Source: Chryseobacterium lathyri
GTDB taxonomy: Bacteria; Bacteroidota; Bacteroidia; Flavobacteriales; Weeksellaceae
Direction: 5' to 3'
NCBI RefSeq assembly: GCF_003290185.1
Contig: NZ_QNFY01000013.1
Location: forward strand, 62,001 to 126,000
DNA: 64,000 nucleotides
This document shows positions 35,289-44,792 of the stretch, one piece after another (the stretch's first letter is position 1; each line of letters starts with the position of its first letter). The notes below the pieces were generated by a model, which saw only the letters and a program-made list of their open reading frames with translations, had not been told where the DNA came from and made no database searches. A program made the position numbers and the translations under genes.

Positions 35289-35632
35289 GCTTTTTTAAAG
35301 CCAAAATTTCATATAATCATATCCTTATATCTCTGGTCGTAGAATTACGACAATTTCTCAAAAAGGTGGTGTAAAATTTTGTCATGAATTTTTATAGTGA
35401 TATATTGGCTTTCCAAGTCACTAATTATTAACCTTTTAAAACCGCTGATGAATCATTTATTTAATCTTCAAATCACCTCTTGTTGAGGTATTTCCGATAG
35501 TTTTTGCTATAATTATAAGCAAGTGAAATCAATGTAAACGAAACAGGGCCACCTATTTCTTTACAGTTGTCCTCAAAGAATCCTACCAGAAGGATTATAT
35601 ATTATTTAAACACAACCGAAAAAATTATTATC
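35289..35632. other. Gene-free leader before vgrG
   Basis: This 344-bp gap contains the palindrome at 35504-35522 (listed separately) and an AT-rich stretch with TATAAT-like elements that could be the vgrG promoter. No gene is seen in it. A possible upstream start for vgrG at 35567 is in-frame but is not preferred. Confidence 0.5.
35504..35522. promoter_or_regulatory. Possible operator upstream of vgrG
   Basis: TTGCTATAATTATAAGCAA is a 19-bp near-palindrome (TTGCT-N9-AGCAA). It matches in length and outer bases the two TTGCTA-N7-TAGCAA sites at 50441-50493, with one mismatch in the right half. It lies about 110 bp before the vgrG start. It may be a further site for the S24 regulator or a chance AT-rich match. 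Confidence 0.35.
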
Positions 35633-37675
35633 ATGTTTCAAGAAGACAAGGATCTTTCCCATACCGGAAAGTATTCAGATAAGATGAATTATGAGAACGA
35701 ATTCAAAAAAAATGTAAATGTTGAAAACCTGACGAACGATGCCGTAAAAGTCAAAGATGCTATAAGTTCAGGAAAACAGATGTTCAATAAGCCGATAACT
35801 CCTAATGTGGCGGAAATTTCCAACGAAAAGATCTGGAGCAATCAACCAACTTCAAAAATTTACAATGCCCAGGCAATACCGGAAAATGCAATTGCCGGTA
35901 TTAACCGCGTTGTAAAACTTGACATTCACGTTGAAGGTAAACAAATTAAGCATTTTAAACATTTTAGATTAAAACAGAAGGCATCTAACCATCATAAGTT
36001 TGAAATGGTTCTTGCCCACGATGCATTGGGAGATCCTGAAAACCATAATCTTGAAAACGCACAGAGTTTTCTAGGGAAAAGAATCACAGTTGTTTTTAAA
36101 TATAAAGACGTGGATCAAAGCCCGGAGAGAAATTTTGTAGGTGTTATTACACAGATTGGCTTTAGTCAGGAAAAAGGAAGTTTAGGAAACATCGTTTTTA
36201 AGGGTTATAGTCCAACGATCCTATTAGACGCAGCTCCACATATACAAAGTTTCGGAGGTTCGCAACCGATAAGTTTGAACAGCGTAGCAAATGAAGTGAT
36301 TAAAGAAGGCCTGGATCAAGGAAAATTTGATTTTCGTGTTGATGCTCAGCATGGTAATATTTCTTACAGTTGTCAATATGAGGAAACACATTTTAATTAC
36401 CTGTCAAGAATTGCTGAAGCTTATGGTGAGCAGTTCTTTTATGATGGCGAGATTCTTCATTTTGGTAAATTGCCACCCCAAGAGAAACCAATAAAATTGG
36501 TTTATGGAAGCAATTTGAGTGATGTAAAGATCAAAATGAAGGCACAGCATGTTAAACCAACTTTTTATGGCTACAATAGTAGTAAAGATGAAAAGTTTAT
36601 CGGAAGCAATTCAAAAATCACACATACTTCAGACATTGCAAAACGTGCTTATGAGATTTCAGAACGCACTTTTCAAACACCTTCTTTACGTGTTGCTCCT
36701 ATCAAAGCGATATCTTTTATGGATATTGATGCTTCCCAAAGAGGTACAGCAGGGAGCAAAGCCGCTGAGGTACTCGTCACCTCTGGAAAAACAAGTTTGC
36801 CATTTCTTTATCCAGGATGCATAACTGATATAGAAATGCGTAAACCGGATTCCAATGAGACGACTTTCTTTACGAAATTAATGGTTATTGAAGCTCTTCA
36901 TGAGGTGGATGCCAGAGGCTATTATGAAGGATCATTTAAAGCAATTGCCTCCGATACGGGCTTTCTTCCAAGACCAGAATATATCAATCCATTAGCGGAG
37001 CCACAGTTTGCAAAAGTAACATCCAATACCGATCCATTAAATCAGGGAAGAGTACAGGTACAGTTGGACTGGCAAAAAGGTCAGGATACTACGGAATTTA
37101 TCCGCGTTATGTCACCAGATGCTGGAAGCAGCGATAAAGTTGGAAAAAACCGGGGATTTATGTCCATACCAGAAGTTGGAGACCAGGTAATTGTCAATTA
37201 TGTCCATCTGCATCCTGATCGTCCTTTTGTTATGGGAGGAATGTATCACGGAGGGATTGGCGCCGGAGGAGGAGAAGGAAATAATATCAAAAGTCTGAGT
37301 AGCAGAAGTGGAAATAAGCTAGAATTGAATGACGGTGAAGGATCTGTTTTCCTGACAGATCAAGGTGGTGCGAACATGAAATTTGATGGTGCTGGGAATG
37401 CGAACACCAATGCTACCAAGAATAAATCAGTTTCTGTGGGTGAAAAAAATACGGTAACTGTTGGAGATACCCACAAAACAGATGTTGGAAATGGTCAAAG
37501 TGTGCTTACAATGGGAAAAGATGGTGTCATTGATTTAAGCTCGCTGGAAAAGCTAACCCTGAAAGTTGGTGACAACAGTCTTGAAATCTCAACGGCAGGA
37601 ATCAAGGTGAACGGAGCAAAAATAGAAATTACTGGTGAAGGTTCCTGGAGTGGTGGAAACGTATTTATTAATTAA
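35633..37675 (+). CDS. vgrG: VgrG-like spike protein of a contractile injection system
   Basis: A 680-aa protein. Residues about 90-430 resemble the gp27-like base of VgrG (KFEMVLAHDALGD, EERNFVGVIT-like region, SYSCQYEETHFNYLSRIAEAYGEQFFYDG). Then an OB-fold/gp5-like part (VTSNTDPLNQGRVQVQLDW, SIPEVGDQVIVNYVHLHPDRPFVMG, about 465-540) leads to a repetitive beta-helix-like needle. It is the Bacteroidota (T6SSiii-type) form. The ATG at 35633 is preferred (MFQEDKD after an AT-rich leader). No other T6SS core gene is in the window, so it is an orphan spike carrying its toxin cassette. Confidence 0.9.
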   Translation: MFQEDKDLSHTGKYSDKMNYENEFKKNVNVENLTNDAVKVKDAISSGKQMFNKPITPNVAEISNEKIWSNQPTSKIYNAQAIPENAIAGINRVVKLDIHVEGKQIKHFKHFRLKQKASNHHKFEMVLAHDALGDPENHNLENAQSFLGKRITVVFKYKDVDQSPERNFVGVITQIGFSQEKGSLGNIVFKGYSPTILLDAAPHIQSFGGSQPISLNSVANEVIKEGLDQGKFDFRVDAQHGNISYSCQYEETHFNYLSRIAEAYGEQFFYDGEILHFGKLPPQEKPIKLVYGSNLSDVKIKMKAQHVKPTFYGYNSSKDEKFIGSNSKITHTSDIAKRAYEISERTFQTPSLRVAPIKAISFMDIDASQRGTAGSKAAEVLVTSGKTSLPFLYPGCITDIEMRKPDSNETTFFTKLMVIEALHEVDARGYYEGSFKAIASDTGFLPRPEYINPLAEPQFAKVTSNTDPLNQGRVQVQLDWQKGQDTTEFIRVMSPDAGSSDKVGKNRGFMSIPEVGDQVIVNYVHLHPDRPFVMGGMYHGGIGAGGGEGNNIKSLSSRSGNKLELNDGEGSVFLTDQGGANMKFDGAGNANTNATKNKSVSVGEKNTVTVGDTHKTDVGNGQSVLTMGKDGVIDLSSLEKLTLKVGDNSLEISTAGIKVNGAKIEITGEGSWSGGNVFIN

Positions 37676-37685
37676 GGTTATCTGA

Positions 37686-38516
37686 ATGGAATATATAAAT
37701 TTTAAGACCTTAAGTAATAAGAAATATCTCGTCAACATAATTAGCAATATGCTTCTAAATGGGATGGTGAGTGAAACAGAAGTGGAATTAAGGTGGATGC
37801 TTACACTTAAAGAAATAGGCTCCCACGATTATACTTTTGAACTTATTACGCTTGATCACCGTATGGTCAAAGCGGACAACATGGGATACATAGAAATTCA
37901 TAAAGTTGTCAGCCAATTACAAAAGGCTCTCAATGAAATCACTTTTACCGTAGATAAGCAAGGTACTCTTCTGCAGGTTAAAAATTTGGAACAGATAAAG
38001 GAACGATGGGAAGATGTAAAGGCTGAGACAATTGAATACAATAAGGCAAATACCTCATTGGTTGAGTTGTTTAAAATCCAAGATGAAGCTTTTGAAAAAG
38101 TTGGCGGTGTCGATGCAATGGTAAAGGCTATGGAATTTTTTGACATATATTTAAATAATATTTATGGCAGGGATTTTTTTGGAAGGATAAAAAAAAATAT
38201 TCCTAATTTATTTAGGTCAGGTTTAATTCCTTTTGCCTTGGGGTACGACGGGAACAAAAGTCCGGATAAGGATAATATCTATAATATCAAGGTTGATGGA
38301 TATCCGAATATAGTGGCAGAGAATCATCTGAAAGATTTATATGGCGGATTTCCTATTTCGGATTTTGACGCTTTAAAACCTATTTCTCTGTATAACGCAC
38401 AATATAATATAGACCTATTGAGTGGCTTTATTGTTGATGGGGAAGTGAATTTTTCTGAGGCGATCAATGATAAATTTGGAGGTGAAGTTCATTATAAAAT
38501 TAAACAGTATGAGTGA
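37686..38516 (+). CDS. Hypothetical protein between vgrG and toxin, possible adaptor
   Basis: A 276-aa soluble protein with no recognised domain; it has aromatic, charged-rich segments and no signal or TM. It lies 10 bp after vgrG and overlaps the start of the toxin gene by 8 bp. Genes in this place often encode effector-loading adaptors. The role is an inference from position only. Confidence 0.5.
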   Translation: MEYINFKTLSNKKYLVNIISNMLLNGMVSETEVELRWMLTLKEIGSHDYTFELITLDHRMVKADNMGYIEIHKVVSQLQKALNEITFTVDKQGTLLQVKNLEQIKERWEDVKAETIEYNKANTSLVELFKIQDEAFEKVGGVDAMVKAMEFFDIYLNNIYGRDFFGRIKKNIPNLFRSGLIPFALGYDGNKSPDKDNIYNIKVDGYPNIVAENHLKDLYGGFPISDFDALKPISLYNAQYNIDLLSGFIVDGEVNFSEAINDKFGGEVHYKIKQYE

Positions 38517-39915
38517 ATCAGGACAAACCGGCTACGTCGCATTAACCAGTGATATGTATTTTACCTGTTCTTCTGGTCTTGCTCCGGCAAAGATGTACCC
38601 GACACAAACAAACCACGGGACAAAAGATAAATTCTATTATTTAGTAAAAGATGATACTGCAACACAACAGATGGGAGATTTCTGTTGTCGTTGGACAGTG
38701 GTCATAGCTGCGGCAATAGCGGCAGCTGGCATTGTTACGGGAGGTGCAGCATTGGTTGTATTAGCTGCCGTCGCTGTGGCAGCGAGTGCTGCACTTTGTG
38801 GAGGTTTGGCTGCTCCTTTCAGGAAGTGGGTAGGTTACTCCACGTTAAATGCATATGGTCGTAGAGATGCCTATTCTTTAACTTCAAAATGCCAAATGAC
38901 TTGCATTATAGGTGGCACGATTACTTATGCAGAAGGAATTACAAGTACCTGGCAGGCTATGATCTACACCGCAAGAAACACAGGCTGGGCAGTTTTAGAA
39001 GGTGCTATGCTGGGTAAACTTGGATCGGCAGGGTTTGGCGCTTTCGCAGGAACAGCGACACCAACGATGTCTACAGCCTTGCTCAATTTTGCTTTTTTGA
39101 ATGTTTCCGCAAGGGGAATTGCTGTTGTAGATCAAGTAGGCTTCGAGGGGATATTAAGAAATGGTAAAAATCTAAGCGAAACAGGTGACGAAGTTATTTC
39201 AGGTTTAACTATGTTTGAGCAACCTTTCATTCAGATATACCAAAAAGCAACTGGCGCAAATCCACAACCGTTGAATTGGCAGGATTTTTATTATGCAGGA
39301 CTATCACTTGTTGGGCAAAGAGCGATGGTTGAAAGTGCGAAGACAAATCCAAATATGGCGGTTGGAATTTACAAACAGGGAGCGCAGACAGTTAATGCAT
39401 TGAAAAATGGTAAGCTTTTTGAGCGTGTTACTTTAGAGGCCAGATTTGGATTGCAATCACTGTATGATAATCCTGTTTGGCGTGCTTTATGGGAACAAGC
39501 AAAGGAAAATTTACGAAACTCGGACACTAGAGCAGGTGAACATTTGAGAAATTATGAAAATGGACGCCGAGGGAAAATTGACCCAAATGATAACAAAAGC
39601 CCATCTTATGAACGAAAAGCTTTTGATGCTGTTAGAGATGAGTTTAAAAAAATAGCTAGGCGAGATAATGTGGAATTTCCTGAAGGTCCTATTCATCATA
39701 ATAACTGGCCTATTGAAAAATATTCCGATCATGCAACAGATCCAAAGAATTTATATCCTACTGAACCGAAAACGGCGACAACAGATCAACATAGAGATAT
39801 TCACAGGACTACAAGTACAGGGCCACATCCGTACAATACACCTGTAAGCCCAAAACATGAGAAACCACTATATGAATATAAACCACGTCCAATTGACGAC
39901 AACGATAATGATTAA
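38509..39915 (+). CDS. PAAR-like effector with C-terminal HNH-type toxin domain
   Basis: A 468-aa effector. Residues about 1-130 resemble a PAAR-like/DUF4280 spike-tip module, with Cys clusters (YFTCSSGLAPAKM near the start, FCCRW, then SKCQMTC), followed by a long hydrophobic/Ala-rich segment that may cross a membrane (about 60-100). The C-terminus has an HNH-like nuclease motif: IHHNNWP (His396, His397), then HRDIH (His428, His432), preceded by a Lys/Arg-rich stretch. It probably rides on the VgrG tip and cleaves DNA or RNA in the recipient. ATG at 38509 overlaps the preceding gene by 8 bp; immunity genes follow. Confidence 0.7.
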   Translation: MSESGQTGYVALTSDMYFTCSSGLAPAKMYPTQTNHGTKDKFYYLVKDDTATQQMGDFCCRWTVVIAAAIAAAGIVTGGAALVVLAAVAVAASAALCGGLAAPFRKWVGYSTLNAYGRRDAYSLTSKCQMTCIIGGTITYAEGITSTWQAMIYTARNTGWAVLEGAMLGKLGSAGFGAFAGTATPTMSTALLNFAFLNVSARGIAVVDQVGFEGILRNGKNLSETGDEVISGLTMFEQPFIQIYQKATGANPQPLNWQDFYYAGLSLVGQRAMVESAKTNPNMAVGIYKQGAQTVNALKNGKLFERVTLEARFGLQSLYDNPVWRALWEQAKENLRNSDTRAGEHLRNYENGRRGKIDPNDNKSPSYERKAFDAVRDEFKKIARRDNVEFPEGPIHHNNWPIEKYSDHATDPKNLYPTEPKTATTDQHRDIHRTTSTGPHPYNTPVSPKHEKPLYEYKPRPIDDNDND

Positions 39916-39918
39916 AAA

Positions 39919-40830
39919 ATGAAAGAGCTACTTGATTTATTGGGAATTGATGACAGGGTACAGAAACTGTGTCTTGGTAATATTAGTGTTTTCAGGGAGT
40001 ATAGTGGTTGGGAGTATTACGGCTTGAATGAAGTTAATTTAAAGAAAAACCATGCTTATCCACCGCTTTTTCTTCCGATAATTATTAATTATGACGCTAC
40101 ACCAATTTCTTATGGAATTACTAAACAATGGTTTACAGGAAGAGAATACTCATTTACCTACATGGAGTTCTCTGAACAATTTTTGAATGCAGAAATTGCT
40201 AGAACGGCAGATCAATTTATTGATAATCTAGTTTTTGAATATTTCATAGATTCAATTGAAGATAATGATATTAGCGATAGTAAAAAGTATACTGTGTTGA
40301 ATCAACTAAGAACTAATTATAGTTTTGAAGAGATAAAAAGAATTTCAAGATTAAATTCGACACAGCGGGCTCAGTTGCTCAATTCTTATAAAGAACATAA
40401 ACCATTATGGATGTTTGTCAATAATGTCAGTGAATATAAAGGAGCGTTTCCAACAGCAGAGAGTATATTAAATCAAAAGGCCCTTTTTGAGGCCACATTC
40501 TTTGAAATATCGCATAAAGAGTGGATTGGCTATAATGCAGAGAAAAGTATATTTTCATTTCTTAAGAAAGAATCAAAGTACAAAGCGTTAGATAATATTC
40601 CGGAATGGTTAAAGCCAGAAACTGACAAAAAAGAATCGTTTGAGAAATATATCAGTTCAGGTGAATTTAATAAAGCTTGGCTTATCATAAATGGTCCCGG
40701 TTTTAATCCAATTGAAGTTGGAGAAAGACTTCAACGCTTAAAGGAATTTTCAGATGAGAAGGCTTACCATTTATGGGCTGACTTCTGGTGTGATAGATAT
40801 GGAGATATGGATAGTTTTATTTTTGTTTAA
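39919..40830 (+). CDS. Immunity-type protein, first of three tandem paralogues
   Basis: A 303-aa soluble protein with no signal peptide. It starts 3 bp after the toxin gene stop, the expected place for the cognate immunity gene. C-terminal features KEWIGYN, PEWLKP, NGPGFNPIEVGERLQRLKEF and YHLWADFWCDRYGDMDSFIF are shared with the next two genes. I recognise no named domain. Confidence 0.65.
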   Translation: MKELLDLLGIDDRVQKLCLGNISVFREYSGWEYYGLNEVNLKKNHAYPPLFLPIIINYDATPISYGITKQWFTGREYSFTYMEFSEQFLNAEIARTADQFIDNLVFEYFIDSIEDNDISDSKKYTVLNQLRTNYSFEEIKRISRLNSTQRAQLLNSYKEHKPLWMFVNNVSEYKGAFPTAESILNQKALFEATFFEISHKEWIGYNAEKSIFSFLKKESKYKALDNIPEWLKPETDKKESFEKYISSGEFNKAWLIINGPGFNPIEVGERLQRLKEFSDEKAYHLWADFWCDRYGDMDSFIFV

Positions 40831-40843
40831 GTGTTGTTATTCT

Positions 40844-41746
40844 ATGTTGGAAAATATATTAAATGAATTAAATTTAGGAAAGGAACTTAAATCATTGTAT
40901 AAAGGTGAAATTCCGATTATTGATGAGTATAGCATGTTTAAGTTTTATATTGAAGAAACAAATACAGGCTCATTTGCTCATCCACCGTTTCTCATACCTT
41001 TTATGTATAGTTATGACGCAGACCATTATCATGTGGGAATTGTTAAACACTGGTTTTCAGACAGAAAAATTAGTTTTGGAGACATGACAGATGGATATGG
41101 GTTTCAAACAAGTGAAATTGCCAGAAACGAGAAACAACTGTTTTCGCGATTGTTGTTTAACGAATTCGTAAACAGCGAGGATTGTATTGTTACCGAAAGA
41201 CTAGAAAAATGTGCGGCACTCATGGGGTTGAGTAATCAGGATTTTTTAGAATTTCAACAAGCAAATCAGAGCCATCAAGAAAATCCAGAATGTAGTATAT
41301 CGGTAATCAATGCAAATAGACCACTTTCATGTCTAAAAGAAAATGAAATTTATGATGGTGAATTTCCCTCTAACGATAATCGGATAATTTTAAGCAATGT
41401 TCCAAAGTCTTGTTATTTTGAAATCTTTCACAAAGAATGGATCGGGTATAATAAGGATAAGTCAGGTTTTTCCTTTTTTAAAAAAGATCCAAAATATAAA
41501 TCAATCGACGATATTCCCGAATGGCTTTTAGTCAATACAAATAAAAAAGAGCTATTTGAAAAGTATATTGTTACCGGAGAGTACGACAAAGCCTGGTTCA
41601 CAATTAATGGTATTGGCTTTACTCCCAAAGAAGTTGGCGAAAGACTATACCGCCTGAAAGAATTCACCAATGAGAAAGCCTATCATTTATGGACGGACTT
41701 TTGGTGTGAAAAGTATGGAGATATGGATAGTTTTATATTCATATAA
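40844..41746 (+). CDS. Immunity-type protein, second tandem paralogue
   Basis: A 300-aa paralogue with the same C-terminal signature (KEWIGYNKDKSG, NGIGFTPKEVGERLYRLKEF, DFWCEKYGDMDSFIF) but a diverged middle. The ATG at 40844 (MLENILNEL) matches the paralogues; a longer in-frame start would overlap the preceding gene. It may protect against a related toxin variant rather than the one encoded here. Confidence 0.65.
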   Translation: MLENILNELNLGKELKSLYKGEIPIIDEYSMFKFYIEETNTGSFAHPPFLIPFMYSYDADHYHVGIVKHWFSDRKISFGDMTDGYGFQTSEIARNEKQLFSRLLFNEFVNSEDCIVTERLEKCAALMGLSNQDFLEFQQANQSHQENPECSISVINANRPLSCLKENEIYDGEFPSNDNRIILSNVPKSCYFEIFHKEWIGYNKDKSGFSFFKKDPKYKSIDDIPEWLLVNTNKKELFEKYIVTGEYDKAWFTINGIGFTPKEVGERLYRLKEFTNEKAYHLWTDFWCEKYGDMDSFIFI

Positions 41747-41766
41747 GTGTAAGGCGAAATTAAAGA

Positions 41767-42672
41767 ATGAAAGAAATTTTAAATGAAATTTGTTCAGATC
41801 CCAGAATAACTGAGATTTCTATGGGAACAATAAGACCCTTTAGTGAATATAGCGGTCGGGAGTATTATGGAACTACATCTAAAAATGATAAAGCAGACTT
41901 TCCCTTTCCTCCTTTATTTATTCCGATCATAATTGATTATAATTCCACTCCAGTAGCAGAGGGAATTATTAAGCATTGGTTTTGTGAGCGAGAATATACA
42001 TTTGGATATATAGATTTTGGAAGCGGTTTTCTAATAGGTGAGTCTGCCAGAAGCTCTGAACAGTTTATTGAAGGAATGTTATTTGAACAATTTATTGATC
42101 AATTCAATTATGTGATGACTGATGAATTTCTAAGTCTTGCTAAAAAATTGCAGATTTCAGAGGAAGCTTTATCTAAATTTTATGAAGTTAGTGAAAGGGA
42201 AACTAATAACACTGATTGTTATCTTCCAATTTTCATTGAGAATCAGCCATTAAACTGCATCTACAATAAAAATAACTATAACGGTAGTCATCCTAGCAAT
42301 GAAGTAGTCATTATTGAAAGAAATATATTACAAGCTTCTTTCTTTGAAATCTTTCAAAAAGAATGGATTGGATACAATATCAAAAATAGAGGATTTTCAT
42401 TTTTTAATAGGAAACCTAAATATCAGCCCCTAGATAATATTCCTGATTGGCTTAAACCGGATATTGAAAAGAAAGAATTATTTGAATATTACATGGTAAA
42501 AAAAGAATATGACAAAGCTTGGCTTACAATAAATGGACCTGGCTTTAATCCTAACGAGGTTGGAGAAAGATTACAGCGGCTAAAACAAGTCTCTACTGAG
42601 AAAGCATTTCATTTATGGGCTGACTTCTGGTGTAGTAAATACGGTCACATGGATAGTTTTATTTTTGTTTAA
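41767..42672 (+). CDS. Immunity-type protein, third tandem paralogue
   Basis: A 301-aa paralogue (QKEWIGYNIKN, NGPGFNPNEVGERLQRLKQV, DFWCSKYGHMDSFIF). Its start and C-terminus are closer to the first copy than to the second. The gap after it, AGTGTGAGGCGAAATTAAAG, nearly repeats the gap before it (AGTGTAAGGCGAAATTAAAG), a sign of tandem duplication. Confidence 0.65.
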   Translation: MKEILNEICSDPRITEISMGTIRPFSEYSGREYYGTTSKNDKADFPFPPLFIPIIIDYNSTPVAEGIIKHWFCEREYTFGYIDFGSGFLIGESARSSEQFIEGMLFEQFIDQFNYVMTDEFLSLAKKLQISEEALSKFYEVSERETNNTDCYLPIFIENQPLNCIYNKNNYNGSHPSNEVVIIERNILQASFFEIFQKEWIGYNIKNRGFSFFNRKPKYQPLDNIPDWLKPDIEKKELFEYYMVKKEYDKAWLTINGPGFNPNEVGERLQRLKQVSTEKAFHLWADFWCSKYGHMDSFIFV

Positions 42673-42722
42673 GTGTGAGGCGAAATTAAAGATTGAATTT
42701 CACATTTCATAAACATAGCAAA

Positions 42723-43412
42723 ATGAATGATAATATAGATTTGAACTATCAAAAGGCTAATGAAACCGATAGTTTCAAAGTACATAATGACTTTCTAAAC
42801 CAACTATTGTTAGATACCTCCCATGAAGGGATGGAAAAACATTATCAGTTATTCCAAGACAGTCAAAATAAAGATCTAAAAGGAATTCTAGGAAAAGGTT
42901 TTTTAAAAAGAGGCGAAGCTGGTTTGAATTTTTTAAGAGAAAAACTTAAAAATGAAAACGATACAACAAAAAAATCAAATGTAATTCATCTATTAGGATT
43001 ATCCGGCGTTAAGAAATATCTCAGCGATATAACTCCATATTTGGACAGCAATAGTTATGATCTAAGGTATAAGGCTATTATCGCAATTGGATGGTTAGGA
43101 GATACAGACATGATAAGTATTTTACAAAATCATTTTTTAACGGAAAAAGAACTGGATCTTAAATGTTTTCTGATCACTGCAATGCGTCAGATATATTTTA
43201 GGATTCCAGCTGCTAAAGACATGATACTACCTTTCCTTTATGAAAAGTTAAAGTCAGAATCAAATGAACAGCTGATTGCTATAATCGTTGTTGTACTTCA
43301 GGATCTGACAAAGATAAAATATGGTCTAAAAGAAGACCCAATTTCAGGAGAGATTTCAGGAAACATAATTGGTTCGAAAGATAAAATTATTAAAAAATTA
43401 AATTTATTATGA
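42723..43412 (+). CDS. HEAT-repeat-like protein, possible immunity protein
   Basis: A 229-aa helical protein. Residues about 80-200 carry short helix-pair units (VIHLLGLSGVKKYL, YKAIIAIGWLGDTDMI, FLITAMRQIYF) like HEAT repeats, common among immunity proteins. The ATG at 42723 (MNDNIDLNY) is preferred over an upstream TTG in the duplicated gap. It overlaps the next gene by 4 bp. Confidence 0.55.
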   Translation: MNDNIDLNYQKANETDSFKVHNDFLNQLLLDTSHEGMEKHYQLFQDSQNKDLKGILGKGFLKRGEAGLNFLREKLKNENDTTKKSNVIHLLGLSGVKKYLSDITPYLDSNSYDLRYKAIIAIGWLGDTDMISILQNHFLTEKELDLKCFLITAMRQIYFRIPAAKDMILPFLYEKLKSESNEQLIAIIVVVLQDLTKIKYGLKEDPISGEISGNIIGSKDKIIKKLNLL

Positions 43413-43735
43413 TTAGGACATTCTATTATGATTCATCCTCAGACGAAGGAATTGAATCTAGTGAAGCCCGTGAAATGACTTTAGAAAATGCATTAGAAAC
43501 TTTCTATAATCTATCGGAAGAAAAAGGAAGCTTTATTGGCTTTAAGACCAATGATAAAATAATTCAATTTGATTGGAACGATGATAATCTATGGATGGCG
43601 GATATTCCCGATCCGCAGAAACGGGGCTCCTTTCAGAAAGAATGCGATTATGACCAGTGTGTAGAAATAATTAAATCTGCTTTTGATAAACCAAATTGGC
43701 AAATACCAAATGACTTTGGTTTTATGAGTTGGTAG
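43409..43735 (+). CDS. Small acidic immunity-like protein
   Basis: A 108-aa acidic protein that resembles the Imm1 group in its W-P-rich end (NLWMADIPDP, PNWQIPNDFGFMSW), though I am not certain of the family. It overlaps the HEAT-like gene by 4 bp. Position among immunity genes supports the call. Confidence 0.5.
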   Translation: MIRTFYYDSSSDEGIESSEAREMTLENALETFYNLSEEKGSFIGFKTNDKIIQFDWNDDNLWMADIPDPQKRGSFQKECDYDQCVEIIKSAFDKPNWQIPNDFGFMSW

Positions 43736-43784
43736 TAAACAAATCCCGTCTTTTCGTATGTTACTCTTTAGATAAAAGAAACTT

Positions 43785-44093
43785 ATGGTATCTATAGATT
43801 TATATAAGCAGGAGGTCAAAGAACTAACTGAATTACTAAGAAACGAATGGGACGATGTTCGTTCTGTTGCTGAACAGAATGATCTTTCGCCTACGAATAC
43901 TTTTCTTTTGAGCTTTATAGAGGATGAGGATGAAAATGAAACCTGCTTATTCTTTAACACAGAAAAGGGTCTTTATCTATACGAAAAAAATGAAGATAAA
44001 ATTTCCTTCAAAAAGGTTGAGAGTAGTGATGTTGAAAAGGACTTTCCACAGGTTAAGGTCGTTGAGGATCTTGAAAATTTTGATTCGTGGTAA
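43785..44093 (+). CDS. Small acidic protein at end of immunity cluster
   Basis: A 102-aa acidic soluble protein (Asp/Glu-rich, for example EDEDENE) with no recognised domain. It follows the previous gene by 49 bp on the same strand. It is likely another orphan immunity gene. Confidence 0.45.
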   Translation: MVSIDLYKQEVKELTELLRNEWDDVRSVAEQNDLSPTNTFLLSFIEDEDENETCLFFNTEKGLYLYEKNEDKISFKKVESSDVEKDFPQVKVVEDLENFDSW

Positions 44094-44210
44094 AGTTCTA
44101 ATATGCCATTTTTCGTATTAAAAAATAGTTCATAGTACTTGGTTATCTTAAAGGATCATTTTACAAAAAGTAAGATGACCTTTTCATAAGGTGATAAGGT
44201 AGGCCGAGAG

Positions 44211-44242
44211 AAAAAAGCTGTCTTAAAAGAGACAGCTTTTTT
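44211..44242. terminator. Bidirectional terminator at end of immunity cluster
   Basis: AAAAAAGCTGTCT (44211-44223) pairs perfectly over 13 bp with 44230-44242 across a 6-nt loop. It lies between two convergent transcripts. Confidence 0.88.
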
Positions 44243-44289
44243 TATTGTATACAACCATTTTCAGTGATTTATAAGCAGTTCTTACGAAC

Positions 44290-44772
44290 TTATTCTCGTA
44301 CGATTACGATACCTTCTTTTTCTTCTAGTCCGCCTTCAACACCATTGAATTTGAATTTGGTAAGTATGCGGTTATTTGCGTCATTAAAAAAAGTTCCAAC
44401 GACTGTATCTTCCCGGCCATCTTCCCAAGCTAAATAGGTGGTAGAAGTAACACCTTCACCAATAGTTCCAATGTTATTTAGCACCAGTTGTAATTGGTAT
44501 GGTTTTGCTTGGTCATTCGGAACAATCAATTTTATTCCATATGGATCACTTAACTTTGGATCGTGGTACAAATTTTTTTTACCATTAATAAGATAATACA
44601 GCCTCATTTTGGAGATAGATGCATCGCCAAGTGCTTTTAGAATGTCTTTCTTGTCCTTGTTGACAAAAGAAACCTTTAAAGACTGCTCGACAACTACCGA
44701 TCCTCCGTTTCCTTCTGTTTTCTTACATGAAGCGAATGTTAAGAAAACAGCTACCAAACATATTAATTTCAT
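44290..44772 (-). CDS. Small lipoprotein downstream of a C10 protease gene
   Basis: A 160-aa lipoprotein with lipobox FASC (Cys16) followed by KKTEGNGG. The mature part is beta-rich and unrecognised. It is the last gene of a two-gene leftward operon with the C10 protease. An equivalent lipoprotein follows the second C10 gene (61431-61898). In Bacteroides C10 protease loci, small adjacent genes encode staphostatin-like inhibitors, so an inhibitor role is plausible. Confidence 0.6.
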   Translation of the reverse strand: MKLICLVAVFLTFASCKKTEGNGGSVVVEQSLKVSFVNKDKKDILKALGDASISKMRLYYLINGKKNLYHDPKLSDPYGIKLIVPNDQAKPYQLQLVLNNIGTIGEGVTSTTYLAWEDGREDTVVGTFFNDANNRILTKFKFNGVEGGLEEKEGIVIVRE

Positions 44773-44792
44773 ATCTTCTAATTTAAGTAAAA

